Assembly: GCA_025201765.1 (NCBI GenBank)
Contig: MU623678.1
Coordinates: 1 to 17,879, forward strand
Length of the DNA: 17,879 nucleotides
Source: Daldinia sp. FL1419
Lineage: Eukaryota; Ascomycota; Sordariomycetes; Xylariales; Hypoxylaceae
Reading direction: 5' to 3'
The notes under the pieces were generated by a model. It was not told the origin of the DNA. It saw only the letters and a list, made by a program, of their open reading frames with translations, and made no database searches. Below are positions 1 to 9,551 of this stretch, piece by piece (within the stretch, counting starts at the first letter, position 1; each line of letters begins with the position of its first letter). A program made the translations under genes and the position numbers.

Positions 1-1185
1 ATTATTAACTAACTAATATATAAAAATAATGTAACAATTAATATAAAATAAAAATAAAAATATTTATAAATTTATTTAAATAATATTACCTATTTTATAA
101 AAATAAAATTATAATATTTACATATTTATTTTAATTATTCCATAATTAAAAAATTTTATAATCTTTTAAATAAGATTAAATATAATATTAATATAAATAA
201 TTTTAAAAAAATTAATAAATTCTATTATTATTATTAAATTAAAGATAAAGATTTATAAAAATTTAAATTTACTTTTAAAAATTTTAATATAAATTTTAAT
301 TATAAAATGATTATTAATATTATATATTTAGAAGGATAATTGGTTTTATATATAATTAATATTATTACTAATTTCTAAATAATATAATTTATGAAAGGTA
401 TTACGGTTAAAGAAATATAAGAAATATTAAAAAAATATTAAATTAATATTTATTTTAACCTTTTAAATATTATCTTTTATAATGTAAGAATAAATTTTAA
501 TAATTTAAAATTTTGAAATAAAATATATATTGTTAGAATCATATATTATTAGGTATTAATTAAAATATATTAATCCATTAATAAAATAAAAAGGTACCAT
601 AATCTAATCTATTAAATTTATAAAATAATTATAGATAAATTTTAAAAATCTAATTTAAAGATATTATAATTATAAATAATTATAAAGGTAATTAATAATA
701 TAATTAATTTTAACAGATTAATTCTTATATTATTTATTTTTAAAACCTACCCTTAAATTAATATGGATTTATTACCTATACCTACCCAAATTTATTATAT
801 TTTAATAATATAAAAGGTTATAATTAAAATTAAAAAAATTAAATTATAATAATTTATTTAAAATATATTTAATATTTATAATAATTTTAATATTATAAAA
901 ATATTGCTTATATTATTACCTATTAATAATAAAATTTTTATTTACCAAAAAAAAGGTAGATAAAAAAATTTTTATAAAATTATTATAATTATTAATAAAG
1001 ATGTTATTATAGTATCCAATGCATCTGGAAGAACATCTACATTCTGGAACTCCCATATCAAATCTTATACTCAATTTAAGGACAATTTAGTACTTATTAA
1101 AGAACTTTAAGTACAATTACCCAAACCTATATTCAACCTAAATAATTACAAAATAATCTTAGAAAAAAACCTTATATATACTAAT
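1..1185 (+). pseudogene. Copia-A integrase (dead)
   Basis: Frame 1. The integrase would insert the cDNA into nuclear DNA. The zinc-binding region starts near 121, where LHIYFNYS corresponds to the family's LHRxFGHPS, and continues with FYYYYQ (near 221-238) where FCxxCQ is expected, so the Cys ligands now read Tyr. The catalytic core follows. The first Asp is Asn at 358-360, the second is Asn at 481-483, and the Glu is Lys at 589-591. The second and third sites are separated by 35 residues, the normal DD35E spacing. Around 595-800 the C-terminal half matches the family's RYHGPLRR...GPDGLVPTL...YPR pattern, with VINNIINFNRLILIL and TYPQIN visible. The least damaged stretch is 1000-1100 (DVIIVSNASGRTSTFW). 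Copia-D is a second, inverted copy of this region. Confidence 0.85.
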
Positions 1186-2062
1186 AATCTTTTACATATC
1201 AATATTTTATACCTTAATAATAAAGAATAAAATAATTTAACCTTAATATTTTAATTATATATAATAAAAAAAATTATTATTATAAAAAAACCATATAAAA
1301 TATTAAATATAAAAAAATTTAATATATTATTTAATAAAGGAATTTTATAACCTAAAATATATAACATATTAATTTACCAAAAAATAACAATTTTTAAATC
1401 ATAAATAATTCATAAAATAAAAAGAAAAAATATATTAATACCCTATAAAAAATTAAGACTTATTATTCAAAATTATAATAACCCTAATAAAAAATTTATT
1501 ATAATATATACCCCTACTATTTAAAAAATAAATTAATATCTTATTTTAACCTTAATTCCAATTTTTTAACATTAAAATATAAAAATCATAATAAAAAATA
1601 TTATTATAATATATATTTAATTTAAAATACCTATATAATAAATAATATTTATATAATTATTAATAGAATTAAAAAGTAAATATCTTAAAAAAATATTATT
1701 ATATATTATTAAATTATTATATAATTTAATTAAATTAAAGATATATTAATTTAAAATTTATTTATATTATTATTAATAGGAATTTAATATAAAATTGTTA
1801 ATGTTCAATCCATACCTATTAATAACAAATATAATCCCATTTAAAATTATAAGTTTTTAAACAAATAATATTTTAAATATCAACACCATAAAATTCTTAA
1901 TAAAAGAAGATAAGGCATTTGTTAAAGCCGGGATTAAGATATACCCCTAAAAGATACTGGATACCGGAATTAAAGATTTTAATGGTTTATATTTTATTAT
2001 TTATAAGGAAAATTATAATATAATTATTATATAAAAGGGATAAACTAAAAAACTTAAACAAT
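1186..2062 (+). pseudogene. Copia-A reverse transcriptase (dead)
   Basis: Frame 1, continuous with the integrase, as expected of one polyprotein. It would have made cDNA from element RNA. YLNNKEQ near 1209 starts the conserved block before the RT fingers. PYKKLRLIIQNYNNPNK near 1442-1492 corresponds to the family's PYEKSRLVIQxYNDxxK, and YTPTI followed by a stop near 1507 corresponds to TQSPTIQR. The catalytic motif, QTDD in this family, is now stop-T-N-N, with the two Asn codons at 1864-1869 (GAT to AAT). KEDKAFVKAGIK near 1906-1941 is the block after the active site and is well preserved. Nearly every in-frame stop sits at a Gln position. Copia RT is a confident call; the protein cannot be functional. 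Confidence 0.85.
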
Positions 2063-2825
2063 TAAATATAAAATTATTAAATATAATTAAAAAATTTATT
2101 AAACAATAGGTATAAAAAATATATATCTTTTTCATTTATTAACCTAAAATAATTTTCAACTATTTAATAATAGTTTAACATTTAAAATTAGGTTTTAAAA
2201 AAATAAAAACCTTTAATATTTAAATTAAATAATAAATAAATAATTAAATATAAAAATTTAATTACATTAACTTAAATCCTTAAAATTTATACTTATATAT
2301 TTTTATTAATAACTTATTTATAAATAATAAAAATTTAAATTTATAAATTAATTACATTATTATATTAAATAATAAAGAATTAATCAATTAAAATAATAAA
2401 ATTTAAATTATTAATAACATCATTCATTAATTATTTATTAAATATAAATATATTACCCAAAATATATTTATTAATAAAATTTATAAAATAATTTAAGATT
2501 TTAATATTAAATATATTATTTACCATATAATTAATATTATTTTAAAATATTTTTTACTATTTAAGATTTTATTAATCCTATATATTAACTTATTTTCCTT
2601 ATATTAATACCTTATTTAAATAAATAATATTAATAAAAAAAATTAATAATTAATTTAATGGCCTTATAATAATTATATAAAAATCAGAAAATTAATAATA
2701 TTTGGTAGATCTATGGCATATATAATTTTGTAAACATTATAATGAAGGCATCCCCAAATAAAATTATGTAAATATTAGTAAAGAATAACCAGATTAACCT
2801 ACAATTAGAGGGATGGGTAAAATAA
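2063..2825 (+). pseudogene. Copia-A connection and RNase H (dead), end of pol
   Basis: RNase H removes the RNA strand during cDNA synthesis. In frame 1, LYIFINNLFINNKN (about 2293-2334) stands for the family's LxIFVDGSFANNKD, so the first catalytic Asp is Asn at 2308-2310. LYINLFSLY further on stands for CTDSFSLY, another Asp-to-Asn change. Near 2695-2703 the readable frame shifts to frame 3, where a C-terminal signature remains: MKASPNK (the family's MTKSxPNK) and NQINLQLEGWVK. The pol stop is placed at 2823-2825, although that TAA could itself be a mutated Arg codon, because related elements often read WVxR here. The last 130 bases keep more G and C than the rest. Confidence 0.8.
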
Positions 2826-3079
2826 AAATTAAATATTAAATTTATAATATAATTGCAAAAAAAAAATAAAATAAATAATAATTATATAATTTATATCCTC
2901 AATCTGACATATAATCTTTAAGAAGTACTTATATATCTATTATTATATAAGGATAGGTTTCCCACTTATTTCTCCTAGATAGCTTTCTTCTTTAAACAAC
3001 TATAATACACCAGTTTCACCCCTATTATTATTTATTTTATTATTATTTTGCTTTTATTTTACATACGTACCTACCAACA
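2826..3079 (+). repeat. Probable 3' UTR and 3' LTR of Copia-A
   Basis: After the pol stop there is an A-rich, mostly purine run at 2855-2873 that could be the polypurine tract priming plus-strand DNA. The next 200 bases are less A+T rich and have no coding frame. The right edge, CCAACA at 3074-3079, matches the terminal CCAACA of the Copia-B LTR and coincides with the start of repeat C homology. The left edge is uncertain: either just after the A-rich run (about 2876, about 204 bp) or TGACAT at 2905 (175 bp). The matching 5' LTR lies outside the window, so the LTR cannot be proved by pairing. The next five bases, ACCTC at 3080-3084, would be the target duplication if this edge is right. Confidence 0.45.
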
Positions 3080-3446
3080 ACCTCCCTTAATTAACCTTCC
3101 TAACCTTCCTTAACTAATTTTTTTAATCCCTTTAACTAACCTTTTAACCTTTCCAATTAATTTTTAAATAAATAATACCTTTATTTCCAAATTCCCTTAT
3201 CCTTTTACCCCTAAATCTAATTTATATAATTTATTAATTAAATTAAATTATTAAATAAATATTATTTAATGGTATTTCAATTTAATTCTATTTAATAATA
3301 ATTATTCTTAATTATATCTATTTATATTATAATTAATATTAATTATTTGAAATATCTTTAATAAATATTATTAACCTTTAATATTTAAAAATATATTTAA
3401 TAATATATTAATTAATAAAAATTAATATTTTAATCTAATTAATAAA
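3080..3446 (+). repeat. Repeat C, left arm, first segment
   Basis: This segment is the reverse complement of about 15612-15956, with many differences that are mostly transitions. It opens with a pyrimidine-rich stretch built on TTAACCTT-like words (3080-3160) and continues A+T rich. The left arm carries about 20 extra bases in the TTAACCTT stretch compared with the right arm. It ends at the Copia-B insertion point and resumes after the element at 10279. I see no coding frame in it. Repeat C may be a subtelomeric repeat or an unrecognised transposon. Confidence 0.8.
3442..3446 (+). repeat. Target-site duplication of Copia-B, left copy (ATAAA)
   Basis: ATAAA directly precedes the 5' LTR and is repeated directly after the 3' LTR at 10274-10278. 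Five bases is the usual copia duplication length. The inverted right arm of repeat C has a single copy of this site (ATAAG on its reverse strand, 15612-15616), so it is an independent empty-site control. Confidence 0.85.
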
Positions 3447-3626
3447 TATGGGAATGTTGGTCATGTGACCATGGTGGTACAGACCCACTTTAATCTTGTA
3501 TTTAGTTCTATGTATTTTGGTCTCTAACCAAAATATGTTCTTTTTTAAAATAATTACTTTTTATTAAATTAATATAAATACCTTTATTTTTATTATTGTA
3601 TATAATGGTACCTTATCCATTTAATA
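3447..3626 (+). repeat. Copia-B 5' LTR (180 bp)
   Basis: It starts TATGGGAATG, a mutated TGTGGGAATG, and ends TTAATA, a mutated CCAACA. It aligns to the 3' LTR over all 180 bases without gaps, with about 25 differences by eye, all transitions. This copy keeps the G-rich words such as ATGGTGG that the 3' copy has lost, while its own losses are CA-to-TA changes near its right end. An LTR would normally carry the element's promoter and polyadenylation signals; none can be identified here with confidence. Confidence 0.92.
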
Positions 3627-4320
3627 TTGATTAATAATTAATAATAAATTAATTATAAATTAATTAAATACTTGAAAAGGAAGAAATAGCTTTAGTACTA
3701 AATCCTAATAAGAAGAGGTGAATGATCTCAAGATTTCATGCTTTAATATATAATTTTGAACCTAGAATTTTATATTATCATATATAATTTTAAAAACAAT
3801 TCATATTAATTTAAGATTTTTGAAAAATAGAAATAACTTTAATACTAAATCTATAATCTAAAATATATATTTATTATATATAAATAGGTAATATTGAGGC
3901 TTCTTTTATTAATGAAATAGTTTTGGAGAAATTTATACTAATTAAACTATTATATATCTATTATATATTTATATTTACAATATACATTTATATTTATTAT
4001 AATATTATAATACACTAAAAAAAGGTAATAATATCAAAAATCACATTATATTTTTACTCCACTAACAAATTTTAAATTCTACCTAAATTTTTTTTCCAAC
4101 CCCACTTAAAAAATTTTATATATTACAATTACAATTATTACTACCTAAAAGTTCAGCACTTGAGGAAAGAATAGTTTAGTATTTTATAAAGTAATTTTAT
4201 AAAATAAAACCAATATAGTTTTCTTTTTATAACAATATACTTACCTATTTCTTTTTTACTATTTTTTTATTACAACAATTAATATTTTTTTATTACCCTA
4301 ATTATAATATTATACCCCAC
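3627..4320 (+). other. Copia-B leader between 5' LTR and gag
   Basis: About 0.7 kb with no convincing reading frame. The bases just after the LTR (TTGATTAATAATTA from 3627) are where the tRNA primer-binding site should be, but mutation prevents naming the tRNA. Two direct 22-bp copies of a GAAATAGCTTTAGTACTAAATC-like word occur at 3683-3704 and 3830-3851; they differ at three positions, all G/A. Weaker echoes may occur near 3914 and 4166. The segment 3665-3760 is less A+T rich than its surroundings. Confidence 0.55.
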
Positions 4321-5900
4321 CCATTCTTTCTAAACTTATTACAATTAATAATTAATATAACCAAATCAATAAAAGAATTTTAGTTAAAATATATTAATGA
4401 TAAATAATTAAATATTAACCTTAATATTATTAATATAATAACTACTTCAATAACCCAAATTAATACATATGTAGCTGAGAATATAATAAACTACAATAAA
4501 GATATAATTGACAAAAATTTGTGGTATACTTTTAAGAATAACTTCTATAATTAGATTCCAGCCCATTTTATTAAAATTTAATATCCATTATACATTAGAA
4601 TTAAAAAATACCTTAAATTCCATAATATTTTCATTAAAACAATATAAAATAACTTATATATACTTATAATTATTATTAATATAGAATCATTCCCTAAATT
4701 CCTTTAAAATAAAATAAATAATTTATTAAAAACCTATTCCTTTAAATTTAAATTTTTAACTAACCCAATGTATTTATGTTCATTAGAAACTATAATAAAA
4801 GTTATTGTAATTAAAATAGAACCAGCAATGGTAATATTAGTACTACAATTTTCAATTACAATTACACAACTTTATCTAATGTAATTCATAAACCTTTAAC
4901 CAGTACCTTAAGCACCCCAACCAATTCCAGCACCTTAGCCAATTCCAACACCCCAATTTATTCCAACATTTTAACCCATTCCAGTACCTTAACAAGCTCT
5001 ACAAATTCTTTAAGTACTATAGCAACCAATACTTCCGGCATAATAACAATAAATAATCCCTTAAATATTTCAAATATCCCAATAAATTTAAATAATTTTT
5101 TAATATTAATTAGTCTAAATATTCCTAATAAATAACCTTATATAATAAAATTAATATATAAATAATATAAAGATTTAATCAAAAATAATATAACAATTTA
5201 TTACAAAATTACTTATTTATAAATAAGAAGAACAATTAATAATATAAAAATCTTAATTTCTTAATTTATTAATTAAATTATATTTTAATAATAACCTTAA
5301 ATTTAAAAATGAAAAATATGAAATATTAAATAAATAAATCCAAATTTTCTTATTTTATTATTATAAATTTAAAATTGAATCTAATTTATATATTAATATT
5401 TATAATATAATATTGAAAGGAATAGTTTTGAAATTCTTCCATAAATACTTTATACAATAAGGTTTTAATTTCAATATAATGATTAATAAAATATGCAATT
5501 TTTTCTATATTAATAAAAATTTTTAGATATATATATTTAAATAAAAAAACATAATAATTAAAAATATTATATAGAATAATCTTAGAAAAATTTTATTTAA
5601 ATATCTTAAAATATTAATTATTTAAATATAGTATATTTATAAAAGTTTATTAATTAATTATATTAAGGAAATCTACCTTAAAAAAGGCTTATATCATATT
5701 ATATAAAGATATCTAATATTTTTATCCATTTTTCTTCAATAATTTAACATATTTAAGAACATTTGTACCAATCTTTAAATAATAGTAAACAATATATATT
5801 AAAACTTTCCCAATAAATATAAAATAAAAAATGATTATTACTATGCTAATCAAATTTATTGGAATAACCAAAAACCTTATCAAATAAATTGAGGCAAAAA
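4321..5900 (+). pseudogene. Copia-B gag (dead), with Pro/Gln-rich repeat
   Basis: Gag would form the virus-like particle that packages element RNA. The start is unclear; frame 1 becomes coherent after about 4321 and no Met can be chosen. At about 4885-5060 frame 1 is rich in Pro, with stop codons exactly where a repeating pattern calls for Gln: PIPAP-stop, PIPTPQ, FIPTF-stop, PIPVP-stop, then Gln/stop clusters. Downstream, 5380-5680 holds a helical gag-like stretch with LKGIVLKFFHKYFIQ and NYIKEIYLKKAY; it resembles the gag of fungal copia elements of this type as I remember them. An extra base near 5680-5687 moves the readable frame to frame 2, where FFNNLTYLRTF follows. A zinc knuckle would be expected near 5920 but is not clear. 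Confidence 0.6.
4906..4995 (+). repeat. 18-bp minisatellite inside Copia-B gag
   Basis: The word ATTCC recurs at 4924, 4942, 4960 and 4978, exactly 18 bases apart, inside degenerate 18-bp units. In frame 1 each unit encodes a six-residue block of the type PIPxPQ, with Gln changed to stop in several units. The period is a multiple of three, which supports frame 1 as the original coding frame. Confidence 0.75.
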
Positions 5901-6660
5901 TAAACATTTTAATAATTAAAAATGTTTTAATAATAGGAATAGAAAGAAAAAATATTTTATTTATGGTAAATTAGATTATTAATTTATTAAATATTTTATA
6001 TATAAATAATATAATAAATGTAATAAATAATGTTAATATATATAGGAATAAAAAATGGGAAATATTGAAGAAGATTTTACAACCTTTTTTATTAATTATA
6101 AAAAAATTAATATTAATTATAATAATAATAATATTAATAATAATAATAATAATTTTAATATATAATATATATAGTATATTAATGATAAATATAATAATAA
6201 TAATTAGGTTTAATTACTGGTTATATAATACCTTATAAATTATAATAAAATCAATAATCCCTAAATTATTAATATCTTTGTAAATTAAATGATTTTTTAT
6301 ATGTTTATTGTAATAAACATTTTTGGCAATAATTATAAACATTTTTTAGATATAATCTTAGGTCCCCCTTCCACATTTTATTTTAAAAATCAATATTCTT
6401 ATACATTTTAAGGTATTTTACCTAACACCGGAATAGCCGAAATATTATCAGAAAATGAGATATAAATGAAAATATTATAACATACATATTTTAATATTAA
6501 AATGGATATATTTACAGTAGGAGCATATATTATATAATTTGGTGATTATTTAGAGCAGGGGAACTTTGGTATTATTGACATATTTATCCCATTTAAAATT
6601 ATTTAATTTTATATTATATTTTATAATATATTATTTTTATTATATCTTTATAATATAAAT
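5901..6660 (+). pseudogene. Copia-B gag-pol linker and protease (dead)
   Basis: Frame 1 reopens at about 5920. The region 6090-6230 is Asn-codon rich and low complexity, including an ATA/AAT microsatellite at 6118-6152, and would have been a flexible linker. The protease matures the polyprotein. Its aspartic active site is recognisable as PNTGIAEIL starting at 6421, where this copia type has a PDTGA-like motif, so the catalytic Asp is Asn at 6424-6426 (GAC to AAC). FTVGAYII and FGDYLEQGNFGIIDIF follow (about 6509-6580), then PFKII and a hydrophobic stretch (LFLLYLYNINCLRIFLNN) leading into the integrase. The assignment rests on the NTG motif, its place before integrase, and resemblance to the family. 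Confidence 0.65.
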
Positions 6661-7850
6661 TGTTTGAGAATTTTTCTAAATAATGTTAAGAATGTGCTTA
6701 TTTATGAAAATAAGTATTACCTTATTATTTAGAAATGGGGATATTTATGGTTTCTATTTAATAATAAAGAGTAAATAGTTGTATATTATTATTTAATTGA
6801 AGAAGAGTTATAATAGATATATAGATGTTTTGGTTACCTAGTTATAAATTGATTTTATTATGTTTTTATAAAAATTGGATATGATGAATTAAATTGAATA
6901 ATTATTGAAAGAATTAATAAATATTATTATTAATATTAAATATATGGTAACATATTAGGATAATTTAAATTTATTATAAAAGATAATATTGATTTTAATT
7001 ATAATATTTATATTAATATAATGTATATTAAAGGTAAGTTAATTTTTTATATTATTGATAAAATTATATTATTCTAAATAACAAAGTTTTTTAAAAATAT
7101 GATAATAAAATACATATGGGATATGCTAAGGATAATATGGATTAATAGTTATTTTGAATTACCCAATAATTTAATATTCAATGTTGGCATTAATTTTACA
7201 ATTAATAAGTTTATTTTAAATATGAAAATATTATTAATATTTATTAAAAAAATACTTATTAAAATATATAATTTAATTGGAAAGGTTAAACAATATTATG
7301 GTCCGTTATAACAAACATATAAAGTGATATTAAAAGACTTCTAGGGCACCTAAACTAATATCCATTACATTCTACAAATGGTTATAAAAGCTATTAATAA
7401 TATAATAAGATTAGATGGTTTAATACCAACGTTATTTATATTCAGAACATACCCAAAGCTAACAGACAATTCATTACCCTCTCCTTCTATTACTACTTAA
7501 ACTGCAATTATCAAGAAGGTAATGGATGAAATTTACAAATTTAAAATTAAATAACAAATTAATAATACTTTAAATATAAAAAATAAACCAAATATATTAA
7601 ATATATTAAACTTACTTTTTCAATTTAAAATACATATTTATTACAAGAACAATGGTTGGACCAACCTTTATAAACTAATTGTTTAAGATGGTAAGATTTA
7701 TATTATTAAAGTGAATAGAAAATCAATTAATTTTAGGATTATAATTATAAAATTATATTTTTATGACGAATTTATATGTATTTTAGATCCTGTTAATGAA
7801 GATTCTGATTATGAGTATAATGATGGTGGTGAATATGTTCCCAAGGTTAA
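6661..7850 (+). pseudogene. Copia-B integrase (dead)
   Basis: Frame 1. The zinc-binding domain is readable: IYRCFGYL at 6817-6840 for HRRFGHP (both His now Tyr) and NKYYY-stop-Y at 6916-6936 for NKYCHQC (Cys now Tyr at 6925 and 6934). In the core, the first Asp is kept at 7057-7059 (YIID), the second is Asn at 7180-7182 (FNVGINF for DAGTNF) and the Glu is Lys at 7288-7290 (GKVKQYYGPL for GKVERYHGPL). The spacing is 35 residues between the last two, as in DD35E. The longest open piece, 7099-7311, covers this core. The C-terminal part reads INNIIRLDGLIPTLFIFRTYP near 7390-7455 and NNGWTNLYKLIV near 7650-7686, typical of the family. An acidic stretch (NEDSDYEYNDGGEY) follows at about 7795-7836. 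Confidence 0.88.
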
Positions 7851-7854
7851 AATA

Positions 7855-7920
7855 CTTGTAATAAAACGACCATAAGGATGACCTCCTAGAAGCAAGAACA
7901 GACCCCAACCAACAAATTCT
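7855..7920 (+). pseudogene. Copia-B integrase-RT linker with AT-hook-like motif
   Basis: Frame 1 at 7864-7902 reads KRP-stop-G-stop-PPRSKNRPQ. With the stops taken as mutated Arg or Gln codons, the pattern is a basic GRP-type AT-hook, a small motif that binds the minor groove of A+T-rich DNA. The TGA is easily explained as CGA to TGA. It follows the acidic stretch at the integrase C-terminus and precedes the RT block (YLSPKEI). Similar basic linkers occur in related elements as I remember them. A role in steering integration to A+T-rich DNA would be speculation. Confidence 0.5.
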
Positions 7921-9010
7921 TACAATGTAGCTTACCTATCTCCTAAAGAAATAACTAATATAAAGTTATTATTATAATTATATTAAGAAAGAAGATCACT
8001 ACCCTAAACCAACTGTTTAAAATAATAAATATATAGGAAATTGAAGGACTTATTAAATAAAGAATATTCTTATTTAAAAAATACAATAAAACAAAATATA
8101 GAAATATTCAATTATTTAAATTATAAATTATTTATAAAATTAAAGGAAAAGGCATTAATAAATCATATAAAAAGTTATAATTTATTATTTAAAATTATAA
8201 TAATAAAGGGAAAGAAAAAATATTTATATAATTATTCATAATTTAACATTTTAATTAACAAATTATTATTATATTTATTCCATCTTTATAGTAATAAATT
8301 AAAAAAATGGTTATATAATTCCACAATATTATATAAATATATACCTAATTAAATATTAATTTAAATTATATTATTATTATTATACCATTTAAAGAACTTA
8401 AGGATCATTTTCTTAAAAATATTATAATAATTATTATAAAACTATTTTATAAAATAATTGAAATTGATATGTACTAATAGGTAACTTATTTTAAATATTA
8501 TTATAAAAAGCTTTTTATAGTTATATTAACTTATAACCCATATTTCTTAATTTTGGAATTATCTAACCAATTTAATTTAATTAAAATGCAAATTAATAAT
8601 ATATTTAAAATATTAGATAAAATATTTAATAAATTGGAAGAGGATGAAATGAAAAAAGTTGGATTTAAGGTAAAACCTAAATTATATCTTAACAAGGATA
8701 TTTTATTAATATTCAATAATTATATTATCTTAATTAATAATAATAATGATATTTATTTATATTAAAAAAAATAAAGTAAGAAGATTATATTAATTTAGAA
8801 CAAAAAGGATAATATTATTTAATAATATATATAACAATAAGCCTATAACACTTATATTATTTTTATTTATTAATTTAAGATAATATTTAATATATGTGAG
8901 GTAGTTTAATATAAAGAATTTGGAAAAGCTGAAGTTAATAAACTTAATAAATGTCTTCAATAATAACTAAATAATTTACTATAAAGATTCTAATATATTA
9001 AATTAAATCT
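7921..9010 (+). pseudogene. Copia-B reverse transcriptase (dead)
   Basis: Frame 1 to about 8375, then frame 3. The start of the domain is AYLSPKEI near 7930. The open piece 8041-8241 ends with SYNLLFKIIIIKGKKKYLYNYS, the family's KSRLVIQxYNDxGKxxxLTQSP block. NILINKLLLYL and WLYNSTILYKYIPN follow (the family's DITQAYVQS). An indel near 8375 moves to frame 3, where IPFKEL near 8382, KLFYKIIE (for RPLYGIAE) and YNPYFLI near 8532 (for YDPCxLI) are visible. The active site QTDD is now QINN, Asn codons at 8595-8600. FNKLEEDEMKKVGFKVKP (8625-8678) and NNNDIYLY complete the thumb-side signature. The open piece at 8553-8765 is this part. There is no start codon of its own; these are fragments of one polyprotein. 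Confidence 0.88.
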
Positions 9011-9551
9011 AATTATAATAAAGATCTTTATATTTATTAACAAATCATTTATAAATAATAAAAATTTTAATTTTTAAATTAATTATAAAATCTTTATTAT
9101 TAATAAAATTATAATAAATAAATTATTTATTATAATTAATAATTTAATTTATTAAAATTTTATAAAATGCAAATAAGTTATCCAAAATATTTTAACAAAT
9201 AAAATCTATATTATAATATATGATATAAATATGGTTATTATAATTAAAATAATAATAACATTTATATTTAATAAGTTTTAATTCCTTGCAATATTTATAA
9301 TTATATATATTAATTTATTTTCATTTTATAAATATCTTATTAAGTTTAGAATGATGAAAGAGAAATAATTAATAATCAATATTATGTTATTTTAATAATC
9401 TTATAAATGGTAAAAAATTAGTAATATATGATAGATTTATGGATAAAATAATTTAACCAATATAATAATAAAATCCAATATTAATAAAACCTTTATAATA
9501 TTTATTAATATCAATTGTTTTATATTAAGATTATAGGATTGGGTTAAGTGA
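9011..9551 (+). pseudogene. Copia-B RNase H (dead), end of pol
   Basis: Frame 3. KIFIFINKSFINNKNF, starting near 9021, stands for the family's FVDxSFANNKDF, with the first catalytic Asp changed to Asn at 9039-9041. FIKCK near 9163 stands for SIKCKR, and INLFSFYKYL for TDSFSLYxxL, again with Asp-to-Asn. LIINIMLF followed by stops and SYKW near 9370-9411 stands for MIDIMCLRQSYERR. NNLTNIIIKSN corresponds to DNPADAMTKS. The end DWVK is at 9537-9548, followed by TGA at 9549-9551, which may be a mutated Arg codon since the family often continues WVxR. The domain ends within a few codons either way. Confidence 0.82.

Larger units (their letters stand above)
1..3079 (+). mobile_element. Copia-A: RIP-degraded Ty1/copia retrotransposon, 5' part outside the window
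   Basis: This is the downstream part of a Ty1/copia element, a retrotransposon that copies itself through RNA and inserts by its own integrase. Domain order in frame 1 is integrase, reverse transcriptase, RNase H, which is the copia order; Ty3/gypsy elements place integrase last. The frame runs from base 1 to about 2695 without a detectable indel and then moves to frame 3 for the last 130 bases. In-frame stops are mostly TAA at positions where I expect Gln, as CAA-to-TAA change would give. LTR, gag and protease on the 5' side are not in the window. The element appears to end at CCAACA (3074-3079), exactly where homology to repeat C begins, so it probably inserted into repeat C. Copia superfamily assignment is confident; the family name is unknown. 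Confidence 0.88.

Noticed and set aside
3447..3626. 5' LTR as an isolated solo LTR
   Set aside because: A matching 180-bp LTR, the same target duplication and all internal domains lie between 3627 and 10093, so it belongs to a complete element.
5722..5907. 61-residue minus-strand ORF, hydrophobic
   Set aside because: It lies opposite the gag region of Copia-B, is made almost only of Ile, Leu, Phe and Tyr as expected of random A+T DNA, and has no start context or family signature.
8531..8716. 61-residue minus-strand ORF
   Set aside because: It is the antisense shadow of the well-supported Copia-B RT block at 8553-8765.
7099..8765. Reading the ORFs at 7099, 8041 and 8553 as separate small genes
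   Set aside because: Each matches a different section of one copia pol (integrase core, RT start, RT thumb side) in order; the breaks between them are RIP stops and an indel.
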